From the NCBI RefSeq assembly GCF_030272615.1, contig NW_026729155.1, positions 62,001 to 126,000 of the forward strand: 64,000 bases of DNA. The letters are read 5' to 3'. The DNA is from Cryptomeria japonica. Its lineage: Eukaryota > Streptophyta > Pinopsida > Cupressales > Cupressaceae. This document shows, piece after piece, positions 47,497 to 58,810 of this stretch; position 1 is the stretch's first letter, and every line of letters begins with the position of its first letter. The position numbers were made by a program, and so were the translations under genes. The notes under the pieces were generated by a model. That model was not told where the DNA came from. It did no database searches and saw nothing but the letters and a program-made list of their open reading frames with translations.

Positions 47497-47850
47497 TATT
47501 GGCAATTGACACTCAATTGGTTGGTTTCAATATGTTGTCATCGATGGCAACATGGAAACATAGAAACTTGTTGCGGCTTCATATTTTGATTTGGTAAAAT
47601 ATTGACAGACACTTCACAGACACTTTACCAGCACCGACACCGACAAGATTGGATGGCTTTCTTTGGTTACCGACAATGCAAGCCAACATGGTTTATATTT
47701 AGGTTATCGGTATTGGAGGCTGACATCATTTGGGAGATCCAGCATCAACAATATTTTTTATATTCATGTATTTATGTTATTTAGCCAGCATGTATATTCA
47801 TATTATAATTATCTTTGTAAGCCGACATAAGGCATGATGATTTGTAAAGG
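47497..47850 (+). repeat. Right LTR of the gag-only element, truncated
   Basis: Matches 37,590-37,925 from TATTGGCAATTGACAC to GGCATGATGATTTGTAAAG, then diverges abruptly. About 560 bp of LTR 3' part are missing. Confidence 0.85.
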
Positions 47851-47929
47851 GGTATAAATCAAAATCCACAATGCTAAACTCTCAAACATGAAGAAATGCA
47901 ATGATATCCAAGAAATTCCCTTGATAACT

Positions 47930-49318
47930 GCCAAACTAGTTTGAACTACTCCAGTACTCTTGCATCACAAGGGAAATCCTAGGCCCACTAGATGTGGGGG
48001 AGTGGTTCGTGATCACAATGGTAGGATTGTCTTAGCAATGGAACTCTCTTTGGGAACCTAGAAAATCCACTATACTAAGAGTATGGCTGCCTACATTGGT
48101 ATAAAGATAGCTATGAGGGAGAACAACAAAAGAACTACGAAATGAAGACTTCCATAGGGCCCTCTACTAGGACCAGAAGTAAAAAATAGGATAGTAGCAA
48201 CTTGAGATTCAATAGTCTTATCTTAGTAGTGGTACTCTCTTTGGGAACCCAGACAAACCACTATACTAAGGCTATGACAACCTATATTGGACTAGAAGAA
48301 CTAGGAAATGTAGACTTCCACAAGGCTCTGTACTAGGACCAGAAGAAAAAAATAGGAATGAGACAGCTTGAGATTTATTATGGAAGAGCTTGAAGAGATT
48401 AACAATAATATGATTCATAAGAATACTGATCTCATGAAAGCTCTTAGTTTTTTTTTTCTAGCTTTCGGTTTGTGCTCTACTTTCATTTCCTCTTGTTAGG
48501 TGCTGTGGGGTGTATCACCTGTTTCTATGGTCATTTGAAATTTGCTTAGACTCTGGTTCCCTACTTGTTATCTTTTTGTTGGATTTGGGTTTTAGGTCCC
48601 TGTAAAACATGTTTATCTTAATTAAAAATGAAAGAATATGGCTAAAAAATGATTCCTTAAATATTGTTAAGTTCCATTTTGGGTCACAAATCCCTAGTTG
48701 GACTACACAGATCTTAATTGAAGATAATTTAGGAATGCTTGCATCCCTTGATAATTTTAAAATTTCACATGTTTTATGAGAATGAAATAAACTGGTCAAT
48801 GATTTGGCCATTCTTGGAGTCAAGTAGACTAGGGTTAAATGGTGTGAGACTCGTGATCTTATCCCCACAAAGATTTAAATTGATCTATGATGATAGATTA
48901 ACATGTTGATTTGGGGGTTGTCTAGGTCTTAATTGTGTAGTACTTTTTGCGTAAGTGAAAGGAAGGGATGAGGTGTCCACATCATAATATTATTGGAAAA
49001 GGCAAGTTTTGTTTTCTTGCCAAATCTAGAATCTTCTTTTTCTATTGTTTATTGTATTGTAGCATCTAGTGGCTTTCTGCAGAGTGCTCATAGATTGGCT
49101 TGTAGGCCCAATATGGGAGGTGATCAAAATAGACTAGAACCCACTTCATATGAGAAATAGAGGAGGATGATTGAGGTATGAGATGAGGTCTCCAGCAGAG
49201 GAATAACTCCCTACATTGAAAAAATTCATGGCCATAACTCTAGGGAAACTAGGCAATTTATCAAGAGTTAGAAGAATGACACTTATATAAGTGTTTGGAG
49301 GGGAATTTATGGTTGATG
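47930..49318 (+). mobile_element. LINE copy 3 remnant: RNase H to ORFx start, host of nested LINE copy 4
   Basis: RNase H text GNPRPTRCGGVVRDHNGRI (about 47,963-48,020) and TKSMAAYIGIKIAMRENNK stop at about 48,135. They resume at about 48,645 with KNDSLNIVKF and SWTTQILIEDN. ORFx begins at 49,113 (MGGDQNRLEP) and continues to YISVWRGIYG, then switches at about 49,319 into the RT C-terminal region of LINE copy 5. The 47,851-47,930 stretch before it is unassigned. Confidence 0.65.
48136..48635 (+). mobile_element. LINE copy 4: nested 3'-end fragment
   Basis: A short 5'-truncated LINE lies inside the RNase H of copy 3. Its body encodes an ORFx C-terminal helix (MEELEEINNNMIHKNTDLMK) followed by the family 3' end GGGTTTTAGGTCCCTGTAAA and TTAATTAAAAA. 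Flanks AAAAGAACTACG and GAAAGAATATGG look like a diverged target duplication. A tandem duplication of ~180 bp (units near 48,030 and 48,211) spans the left junction, so RNase H text appears twice. Confidence 0.6.
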
Positions 49319-50800
49319 AAACACTCATTACAACCCTTATGGCCAAACAAATTTGGATGAATTTGAAGGATATTAATGAATGGATTTCCATTTTCAATAA
49401 CAAAATATTTGTATGTTTATTAAAATTGTAGGTCCTTTCTAGATGATGACAGATAATTGGCGACTTCCTTTGTGCTTTGGAATAACATCTATAAGACTAA
49501 ATTTATCATTCAAAAAGGTCTATGTTGGTCCTTTGGAAATAGATTTAAGATTATTTTTTGGGATGATTGGTGGTGGGGTGATGCTCTCGTTTCTCAACTT
49601 AACTGGGCCCCTTACCTTAAGGATTTTTGCTTGAATCAGATTGGTTGTTGGGTTGCAGATTAACGTTATGGAGATGGATCAGTCTATTGCCCCTTTCCAA
49701 TATTAACATTTTGCTATCCACATCTCTGCCTTCCCCAAGGAGGATTCTCTTGTGTGGAATGGTTCATCTTCTGGGGCCTTCTCTATCTCTAATTCTTTCA
49801 ATTTACAGTTGAAACTGCTTGCTCCTAGACCTTTTTGGGCCCTTGTTTGGAACTATCATTTGATCGCGAAGGTCAATACTTTATTTTGGCTCTAGGTGCA
49901 GAACAAGATTCTTTTTATTAACAACCTTTAAAAGAGGAGAACATGGCTATCCCTCTCTTTGTCAAGAGGATTTTGAGACTTCTTCTCATCTCTTGATTGG
50001 CTATAATTATATGAAGAATATCTAGTCCCATTTTCTTAATCTTTGGTCATTAGATTAGGTTTTCCTTGCATCTCTTGTGGACTGCTGGTTGTAATAGATA
50101 GATCCTTCTATAAATCCCTTTCTCTATCTATTCTGGTCAATTATTATTCACCATGTTTATTCAAGGGTCTAGAAAGAAATAATAGATTTTTCAAGAACAT
50201 GGAATGCCCAACCCATCTCCTAGCTATGATAATTCAAAGTGATATCAAGGAAAATTTCTTGGTGGCCTATTGGGATATTTTGATTCTAAACCCTCTGTCT
50301 CCCCTTTGGATTTGAAGGTGGATTTAAATTGGATTCTTCATAGAGATATTTCAATTCCTCTTCAGTGGCTCAAACATTGTAGGGAGGGGGTAGTGTTGTC
50401 TCCCCCTTTCCCTAGATGGATTAAAACTAATATTGATGGGGTGGCTAAGGGAAACCCTAAACCTTCTAGTTGTGGGAGACTGGCTCGTGATCACAATGGT
50501 AGGTTTTTCATAGTGGTGGCACTCCATTTGGGAACCCAAAAAAAACACTTACACTGAGGCTATGGTAGCCTACATTGGATTAAAGCTTGTTTCAAAAGGA
50601 AACAATTGGAAAATTTGATTGGAAATAAATTCCCTTAATATTGTTAACTTCCTATGGGGCTTGTAAATGTCTAGTTGGACTATAAAATATTTAATTGAAG
50701 ATACTCAAGCTATGCTAAGGTATGTGGATAATTTCACTATCACCCATGTGTTTTGAGAAGGAAACATAGTGACTGATAGCCTGGACAATATTGGAGTTAA
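49319..50800 (+). pseudogene. LINE copy 5 ORF2 fragment: RT tail and RNase H
   Basis: RT-tail text VLWNNIYKTKFIIQKGLCW, WDDWWWGDALVSQLNW (49.45-49.62 kb); a poorly preserved zf-RVT region (49.85-50.0 kb); RNase H with RWIKTNIDGVAKGNPKPSSC and RLARDHNGRFFIVVALHLGT (50.41-50.54 kb). Frameshifts and stops abound. The residue before the first catalytic Asp differs (NIDG rather than NFDG). The RNase H region leads after ~290 bp into ORFx. Confidence 0.8.
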
Positions 50801-51091
50801 GAATGATAATATTAAGTGATGGGGGCCCTAGGATGTCATCCCCATGGATATTAATTTTTTAATCTACAATTATTATATATCATCTTGATATGGGGAATTT
50901 CGTGTAGATTATTTTGATGTATATTTCATTTATATGGAGAAATGGGTTGGGATGTCTTTTTCACTATATTCTTAGAAAAGGTGGGGTTTGTTTTTTAAGC
51001 CAAGTCTAGAATCTTTGTAGTCCTTATGTGTTGTTTCCTAGGGTCTAGTGGCTTGTGGCTAGGAAGTTTTAGAAAAAATTGTAGGTCGATA

Positions 51092-53095
51092 ATGGGTGTC
51101 GATAGAAATAGATTGGAGCCCACATCATATGAAAAAAAGGAGGAACAAGGTAGAGCTTTGGAGTAAAGTTTATGGGGGAAAACTACACCCTACATTGAGA
51201 AACACCAAGGCTACAACACTAGGGATTCTTGTCTTTTCATCAAATGATGGAATAATGACACCCTTTCAATGTTTGGGGGTGAATTTATGGTGGATGTCTA
51301 CCATATTACCAAGGTTATAGGGATGCTTATCGAAGGAAGGAAATTTTACAGAAATAGGAAAGCTTTAGAGGAAACCCTTGACATCTTCCAAAAGAATACG
51401 AGAGTGAAATTCCACCACATGGTTGATGGTGGCTACAAACCAGAGGACTTGAAATCCCTATGGGTGGATGTGGCCGATGTTATTATGAGGTACATTACAT
51501 TTGATGGATGCTACAATAGTATGTTTATGGATAACTTCACTATTCTCAACAATTTTAGGTATGATAGGTGCATTTTGATTCCATTTTATCTGGTGTCATC
51601 TCTTTGTAATTGTGTTAATGCCCACCTCAAGAATTGAAGCTCCTCTTTTCTCTACTAGGGTTTGATTATTTTGATTGTCAAACATGCCGAATCCCTTGAG
51701 ATTATGTCCCATCCCTCAACCTCTACAAAGAAAAATATTCACTATCCCCAAAATGTTCAATCACATTATAGAGATAAGTCATTAGTGTCTAAAACCTCTA
51801 ATGAAGATGCCTTCCACCTTTGAACCTATTAAAAAAATCTTCTTCTAAGGGTAAGGGTTTTGTTCTTGAAAAGGATGTGTCTAATAAGGATGATTCTGAC
51901 TATTCCCCCTCAAATGAGTTTGTTCCTCATTCTTATAGCCCAAGCTCTGCTAAAAAGGGTAAAGCCCCAAGGCCTCCTACCTCAAAAGAAATTAATAGGA
52001 TTTTTGAGCTAGGCTGTGCCTGAGGAGTGAAAAGAAACCCTACCCCCAAAGAATCTTCAAGGAATTAAAATGCCCTAAAAATACCACTGGAATTGTTGGG
52101 GATCAATAGAATCAATATTTTCATATTAAAATTCTATTTGAGCAGGAGAAGGCACAACCATTGTGGGTAAAGATACAAGATCAAAAGCGATTATGGAATG
52201 CCAAATTAGTTTTTTTAGTTAGGTGGTTGCAAAGATCTCTAGTTTGAAAAGAAGGATCAATTACTCCTCATTCCTGATTCTTATAGACCAAGCTTTGCTA
52301 AAAAGGGTGAATCCCTAAGGCCTCCTACCTCAGAAGCAAATAATAGGATTTTTGAACTAGGCTCTTCCTTACAAGTGAAAAGAAACCCTCCACCCCCTCC
52401 CCCTCACCCCCCAAGAATCTTCATGGAATTCAAATGCACTAAAAATACCACTAGAATTGTTGGAGATCAACAGAATCAAGATTGTCATATTGAAATCCCA
52501 TTTGAGTAGGAGAAGGCACAACCACTGTGGGTAGAGATACAGGTTCCAAAACAACTATGGAAGGCCAAATTAGTTTTTTCAATTGGGTGGTCGGGAAGAT
52601 CACTATTTTGGAAGGCATGATTAATTACTTTATCGTGGGACAAAATTCCTCCCCCTCTTTGAACAACATGAACAACCTGCTTGAGCTCAATCATAAATTG
52701 GTGACAAATGTCAAAGCAATGAAAAATGATCATGAAGAAAAAGAATGAACCTAGAGGTGGCTATGGATAGGGATGAGGAGAAGATAAGAGTAGTCATTGT
52801 AATGAATAGAATTGCCATGATCAATAACATGTAGGGCCTTCGAAGGCTAAATGAAAAGGCTCAATCTTTTAATATTTCCCCTTCTGCCACTCATACCTCC
52901 CCCTCAATCTCATTTTGTGGCAAAGGAAAGGTTAAGAAGCTCATCCTAGAAGGCAAGATCCAGATTAATTAGAGACCTTCAACTCACACTTGAAGCGAGG
53001 ATAAAGGTAAGCAGATTGAAGCCACTTATATGGAGGAGTTAGTTTATATAAATATGGCTTTTATTTAGAAACATGTTAAGACTATTCAAATGTAG
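51092..53095 (+). pseudogene. LINE copy 5 ORFx (unknown 3' ORF)
   Basis: Starts MGVDRNRLEPTSYEKK at 51,092. The best-preserved block is 51,269-51,637: FGGEFMVDVYHITKVIGML, EGRKFYRNRKALEE, GYKPEDLKSLWVDVADVIMR, YITFDGCYN and LNNFRYDRC. Then come a Ser/Pro/Lys-rich linker (51.8-52.5 kb, internally duplicated) and a helical stretch (NNMNNLLELNHKLVTNVK, 52.66 kb). It has the same layout as the copies at 20.1 and 44.2 kb. Stops and frameshifts show decay. Confidence 0.7.
51925..52640. repeat. ~345-bp tandem duplication within ORFx of LINE copy 5
   Basis: TCTTATAG(C/A)CCAAGCT, CCTCCTACCTCA and GGAGAAGGCACAACCA each occur twice about 340-350 bp apart, near 51,935 and 52,280. Unit 2 is closer to an open frame than unit 1. 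Confidence 0.8.
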
Positions 53096-53262
53096 AACAA
53101 AATTGTTTAATCTCTGGGTTTTTAGAACTTGTTTTCTATTGTGTATGTTGCTACTGGTCCACTATGGCTTTGTTTCTAGTTTGTCTTTAGAGATTGTTTC
53201 TTTTTTTTATGGGTTTTAGGTCTCTGTAAAACCTATTTTACGCTAATAAAAAACATATGAAT

Positions 53263-54854
53263 AAATCTACAACTTATATTGTGCTATTGATCAAATTATT
53301 TATATTTTAATTTTTTGATGTTCATAACACATTCTTCTAAAATGTTTCCTCATCCAATGATTTATTTGGGGTTGTTCAATTATATATTGACAAATAGTTG
53401 ATATAATATATTGATCATAATCTAATAATGTAGCCCAAGTCACATTTTAGATTCAGTAGATTTTTTAAAAGATAAGTACTGATATCTATATATATTGAAA
53501 TTTCACTTGTTTGATAAATACAAGATCCAATGATGAAAAAATAAATTTTGTATAAATATTTTCATGACACATTCCTACAAGCACATGAAATGAACCTAGA
53601 ATAATTGTATTATAGTGGAAATGAATGGTAGGAAGTACATGTATTATGTTTTCACAACATTAAATTATCATATGATTTCTTCACCTTCAATTGATACTCA
53701 TTAGGATAATTGCAATTATAATGCATGGCATGAAACCACTTTTAATTATTTTGTGATTGATGACCATGTTCTATTACAAAGGTCTATTTTTACCACTATG
53801 CAATTGCAAAATTTTATTCCAAATCAAATGTTGTTTAAAAAATTACTAAGAAAAAGTGACACAATACTAAATACACAAATCTATTAAATAAGTATAACCT
53901 AAAAATTGTATTGTAAAAATATTTTTAAAAAATATCTAAGAAGGTAGCACAAATTTTCATAGGAATGAAATGATTTGAAAGTCTAAACAGAAAAAATTTT
54001 AAATATTTTATTGTGGACTACCCAAAGTCAACTAACACAAAATTCAATTAGAATTTTTTTATTCATATATGTACATTAACAAACCTGAACAAACAAAATG
54101 TAGACTACTTGTAGATCATATTATATACATGTTTTGGACTTGGTTGGTTTATGGCTTAGCAGCACTAGCAATAAGAAAACACAGTAGATGTTAAATACCT
54201 GTCGTAGAGTATGCATTATTGCAATGAAAGTCTGTAATCTATTTCTATAATGCAAATTGCATACAAATCAATCATATTGAAGAAAGCAAACAAAGAAGTA
54301 AAACTACAACAATAATTGAAAAGCTTCAATTGCTTTTCATCTGCCCTACCCAAAGTTCACGCAATGACCAGCTGCATACATGCATGCCTTGCATACAATT
54401 TTTTTTTCTTAAAATTTAGAGACATTCCAACTTAAAAATGACCGTCACTAATTTTTTCCAGCTCTTCTTTAATATATTTGTAAAAAAGAAGATAACAAAA
54501 ACATTCGAAACTCGAACTATTTTTGCTGGCATAACTCTCAGCGCGAACTATTAGCAAACTGATTACATGAACACAGAACTAAGACTTATAAGTCGGTACT
54601 GATAAATAAAGACAAATTATGCGAAGTCCATATAAACAGAACTAGGATGATAGGAGAAAGACCTGTTATGAGCGTGGGCTGATAACCATACAAACGTTTC
54701 CAAACAAGCCTATTTTATCTAATGATAGCGAATGACTGATTACAGACATACTATGAAGACCTATTCAACATTTAAACATACTGGAAAAAAAATAGAGATG
54801 GTTGTACGTCGTTGATAAGAAAAACCTGCAGAACAAATTAAGTAAACAAACAAA
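53263..54854. other. No gene recognised; 3' flank of the S-RLK
   Basis: AT-rich, without open frames of note. The last few hundred bases before 54,855 should hold the S-RLK 3' UTR on the minus strand, but no polyadenylation signal can be assigned with confidence. Confidence 0.5.
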
Positions 54855-57374
54855 TTACCTAGGTCCAGATAACACGGACAGCTCAGCCGAGAAGAGAGAC
54901 TGCTTATAAGAACCAACTGTTGACCCTGGTAACGCGCATGGAACATCATTGAAGGTGTCTATTAAACCTTCCAACGCCTTCACCACAATGGACATCGCTG
55001 GTCGCCTTGTAAAATTGTCCTGTACACACCACATTCCCACTTTTATCAATTTTACTGCCTCCTCTTTTATGCCCGTTTCCTCATTTTCAAGCCTCGGATA
55101 GACCAAATCCAATAACCTCCCTTCCTCTGCCTTAACTTGTAACAGTGAAAACAAGCCGTTTTCTGAAAGCTCTCTGCTTCGTTTTCCGCTGATAATTTCT
55201 ATCATCATAACGCCAAAGCTAAATATATCTGCCTTCTCTATTATATGCATGTTCAACAACTCAGGTGCCATATACCCTGGTGTCCGTCTTATCATGGTTA
55301 TTACTTCACTTTGCTCTCTGTTAATCAACTTTGCCAAGCCAAAATCTGACACTTTGGCATTGAAATTTTGGTCAAGGAGAATGTTCTGAGGCTTGATATC
55401 GAAATGAATTATACGATCTTGACATTCTTCATGCAAATATGCTAATCCTCTCGCAATATCAAGAACTACTCTGGATCTGCTCTTCCAGTCCAGCAAATAT
55501 GGATGACTCTTGTTAAAAAATATCCATTTATCAAGAGATCCATTTGGTAAATACTCGTATACAAGCATCCTATGGAATTTTTCTACACAAAAACCCTTCA
55601 GTCTTACCAAATTGAGATGATCAATTTTCCCTAGCGTTTCCACTTCTGCCCTGAACCCATTTTCTCCATGTCCTGCTCTGTGAAGGCGCTTCACTGCTAT
55701 CTTTGAGCTGTCTGACAGGACACCCTGATAAACTGAACCGAATCCTCCGCTACCCAACTTAGTGCTAAAGCCGTTCGTAGCGTCTTGCAGTTCTTGGAAT
55801 GAGAACCGCAACGGTAAGCCTGCTGACCAATCAACATGATCATCCTCACCTGTATCCTCATCCTTTACTTTCTGCTGTCTTCTATTTGGATACCCTTTTA
55901 TCCTTGCCCAGAATAAGATAAACAGAGCTAGCGCTCCACCCACAGAAACACAAATGATGACGACAACTAGGGACTTAAAGCGCTCGGACCTTGACTGGAT
56001 TTTAATATAAGCAGTGGAATTGTAAAACTTATCTTCTGGACTCATAGTTTTCATAGAATAGATATTGGACTCTAGATAACAATAACCACTAGAAAAATTG
56101 GTCCCGTACCTGAAAAAAGCAGCTTTGCAAGAGCAGTTTTCGAGGCAAAGTGTTTTACATTCATCTCTTGATACCAATCCTGGTGTCGAAGCATTTTCAT
56201 AAAGATAAGTAAAATAGGCAACGTGCTCCAGTTCCAAAAAGTGATGACCTTGGCGCCTACTAGTCTGTGAGCACACCAGAGGAACGCGCGGAGCACATCC
56301 GGAATTGGGTTCTGTGGCATCAGTCGGTTTAAAAGCCTTGCCATCTCCTGGACAGCTGCACTGACCGTTTTTGCAAACACCATAGTCTCCGCAAGCTCCT
56401 GGAGAATCACACTGAAACACTGATTTCATGAACCATGGCGAATAGTTAAGGACAGATCTTCCTGGATTTTTTTGGACCATGTAGAATTTTAAGCGTCCAT
56501 CTGAACCCAATTTAAAGTAAAGACAGCCTTTGGGTATTGTAAAATGAATTGGCGGTATTCGTCGTCCTCGAGAATACATATTGAGGGACTGATTGTCGAT
56601 CTGTGAATGAGTTAACTCCAAATCTACCTGTGGTGTCTCGGGATATCTGTAATAAATTTTAGACGGTGCTGAGGCTGTATACATAACAAATCCATCGTGA
56701 AGCAAGATACCATAGAAACAACCTTTCCTTGTATCCTTTGGAGAAATGTTTGCAGTAATATTCTGTCCCACCTTGAACTTCTGCCATGGCAGAATGATAT
56801 CAGTTGTATAATCAAAAGATTGCCAGATGATTCCACCGGAGGTGTTATAGAGAACAAGGTTCCCAGATTCGTGTATCGCCATCCTTTGAAAAGCTTGGGT
56901 GGATGTATTTTTAGACCAGGCGAGAGTGCCATCTGAGTTCCTTAATACAAGTTCTCCTGTGGAGGTGAGTTTTAGGGCTGCGTTTTCTTGCAGCACCTGG
57001 TCTCTGTTTGCACACCACACCATTTGCATATCAAGCAGCATACCATCAGTGGTGTAGACAACAAAGAAAGCTGCAAATAGGTAGCTTGTGTCACAAGGGC
57101 TGCCATAGCAGAAGAATCCACATCCAAACTGGAGATTCACATCATTATATGAAATATTGCTGCTCAGAAGGATCGGTCTGACGAGTGCGTCTTTATAAAT
57201 TGACGGTGTCAGGAAATGTAGAGACTGGATATTGTTCCTCTATGTTCTGCCTCCATACGCAGCTGCGGAAGTAATAGCAAGGCTTTCTGCAAATAGGGAG
57301 CACGATATAAGGAAGACTGGCAGAAGTAGCAAAAGCAAAGGAGGAGAGGACGAAAAATAGTCCGTTGTCATCAT
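54855..57374 (-). pseudogene. G-type lectin S-receptor-like Ser/Thr kinase (SD2-5-like), one premature TAG
   Basis: A plasma-membrane receptor kinase, intronless. The frame from ATG 57,374 to TAA 54,855-54,857 is 839 codons, normal for the family, with one stop: TAG at 57,240-57,242 (codon 45). Start choice: this ATG aligns with the ATG of the duplicate fragment at 58,026. Domains by codon: signal peptide 1-~33 (Leu-rich); bulb-type lectin ~60-200 (VWCANRD, SGNLVLYNT, IIWQSFDYTTD); EGF-like Cys cluster ~320-360; PAN-like Cys cluster ~405-435 (CKTLCLENCSC); transmembrane helix 469-489; kinase ~535-810. Kinase motifs: GSGGFGSV 541-548, ATP-site Lys 562, catalytic HFD 657-659 (non-RD, as in SD2-type kinases), DFG 677-679, APE 703-705. 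RRTPGY replaces the usual RGTPGY. Apart from codon 45 it looks intact, so it is a very young pseudogene, an allele-specific knock-out, or is translated from a later start without a signal peptide. Confidence 0.9.
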
Positions 57375-58810
57375 TTTTATAAACAGCAGTTCTGTCCGAG
57401 AGAGAGCACCGAATAATAACATGCTCGAATGAAAGACGATTTAAATTTAGCGAGTTCTAAGGGCAATGAATAGGGAAGCGAGGAGTTAGGTTAAATCATA
57501 ATGCCAAGTTGAAGAAAATCAGTGATATTGAAGACAAAGTCTCTTGTATTAATTTAGACTAAGAAACCAGAATAAGACCAGAAAAGGATGACCTTACAAA
57601 GTCTTCGACGACGACTAGGAAAAGCACGATGTCCCCGAACAAATAATATTGCATTAGTTTCCCTGCTCCAATGTCAAGGGCATATCGGATTTTTTAATTT
57701 CTATTCCATGTATAATTAACGTCGTGTCATGGTCCAAGCAAACACATGGTCAGCGACGCATACGTGACAGGAAAAGAATAAACAGTTTTGGTTTTTTTGC
57801 ATATACGGAGAATCTCGAGTTTTCTAGCTGAACAAATGTTTTATTTACAATGTAAAAAACAATAATATATAGACTGGATATTGTTCCTCCATGTTCTGCC
57901 TCCATAGTACGTAGCTGTTGGAGTAATAGTAAGGCTTTCTGCAAATAGTGAGCACAATACAAGGAAGAGTGGTAGAAGTAGCGAAAGCGAAGGAGGACAG
58001 GACGAAAAACAGTCCGTTGTCAACATTTTTCTAAACAGCAGTTCTGTCCGAAAGACAGAGCACAGAATAATAACATGCTCGAATGAAAGACGATTGAATT
58101 TAGAGAGCTTGGGAATAAGTAGGGAATGGAGGAGTTAGGTTAAACTATAACGCCAAGTTCAAGAATATGAACTATAACGCTAAGTTGACGATTTGAATTT
58201 AGAGAGCTTGAAATTAATAGGGAGTTAAGCTAAACTATAACGCTAAGTTGACTAAACTATAACGCTAAGTTGACGACAATCAATGATATTAAAGTGAAAG
58301 TCTTTTGGATAAATAAGATTGGAAAATTATGACTTTTCAAAGTTTTTGATTATTTGAATTTAGAGAGCTTAGTAGGGAAAAGAGTAGTTCATTAAATCAT
58401 AACATCAAGTAGTTGATATTGATAAGTTTTTTTGGATAAAGCCCTAGACCATCATTTGGAAAAGTACATGGTCCCCAATCAAATAAAATTGCATTAATTT
58501 CACTATGCTAAAGTCAAGTGCATATCAGATTTTTCTTTTTATTCTTTGTAGAATTAATTTCATGTAGGGGCCCTAGCAAGTATATGGTCAACGATTCATA
58601 TGTGATAGGAAAAGAATAAACAATTTTGTTTTTTTCATATGAGCAACTAATTTTTTTTTAATTTTTTGTAGAATTAATTTCATGTAAGGGCCCAAGCAAC
58701 CACATGGTCAACGATTCATATGTGATAGGAAAAGAATGAACAATTTTGTTTTTCTCATATGAGCAACTAATAGTCTGAAGTCTTGTAGCTGAACAAATGG
58801 TTTTTTTACA
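57222..58810. repeat. Tandem duplication of S-RLK promoter and signal-peptide segment
   Basis: 57,222-57,870 and 57,871-58,810 share the same order of landmarks: GACTGGATATTGTTCCTC, the signal-peptide region, CAGCAGTTCTGTCCGA, AATAATAACATGCTCGAATG, GAGGAGTTAGGTTAAA, GGAAAAGAATAAACA, and CTAGCTGAACAAATG. The ATGs are 652 bp apart. The outer unit has grown by secondary duplications: a ~120-bp repeat (about 58,535-58,655 and 58,656-58,775) and four copies of AACTATAACGC(C/T)AAGTT at 58,144-58,276. Confidence 0.85.
57841..58026 (-). pseudogene. Duplicated S-RLK 5' fragment (signal peptide only)
   Basis: 61 codons starting MLTTDCFSSCPPSLSLLLPL, matching the S-RLK signal peptide MMTTDYFSSSPPLLLLLLPV. 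The match runs to GGRTWRNNIQS; the frame then enters the neighbouring promoter copy and stops at 57,841. Where the long gene has TAG the fragment has TGG (Trp), which fixes the ancestral codon. A secreted ~30-residue peptide is conceivable but more likely this is a by-product of the tandem duplication. Confidence 0.8.

Larger units (their letters stand above)
37590..47850 (+). mobile_element. Non-autonomous long-LTR retroelement: gag with four zinc knuckles, no pol
   Basis: A 903-bp left LTR (37,590-38,492), a Met-tRNA primer site (38,495), a purine-rich tract (47,481-47,496) and a truncated right LTR (47,497-47,850) delimit it. Without the nested LINE (42,352-46,416 plus one target repeat) the internal region is about 4.9 kb. 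It encodes a coiled-coil/CCHC gag-like protein and a second long protein of unknown family; no protease, RT or integrase motif was found. It must have used enzymes from another element. The right LTR ends abruptly where LINE-derived sequence starts, so no flanking duplication can be checked. Confidence 0.8.
49319..53262 (+). mobile_element. LINE copy 5: 5'-truncated LINE with 3' ORFx
   Basis: Begins in the RT C-terminal region (TLITTLMAKQIWMNLKDINE, cf. ALLTKQIWRMFQEIGEW in copy 1). It continues through the RNase H and ORFx, and ends with GGGTTTTAGGTCTCTGTAAA, then CTAATAAAAAA. The left boundary is the abrupt switch out of copy 3's ORFx. No clear target duplication was found, so insertion versus recombination is undecided. 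Confidence 0.75.

Noticed and set aside
56072-56936. Alternative-frame ORFs within the S-RLK
   Set aside because: Shadows in other frames of the long, well-supported S-RLK coding sequence.
57141-57374. Treating the S-RLK as intact with a start at 57,140
   Set aside because: The codon at 57,140 is GTG, not ATG. The frame is open upstream to the TAG at 57,240 and the segment between encodes the N-terminal lectin region, so the real start is at 57,374.
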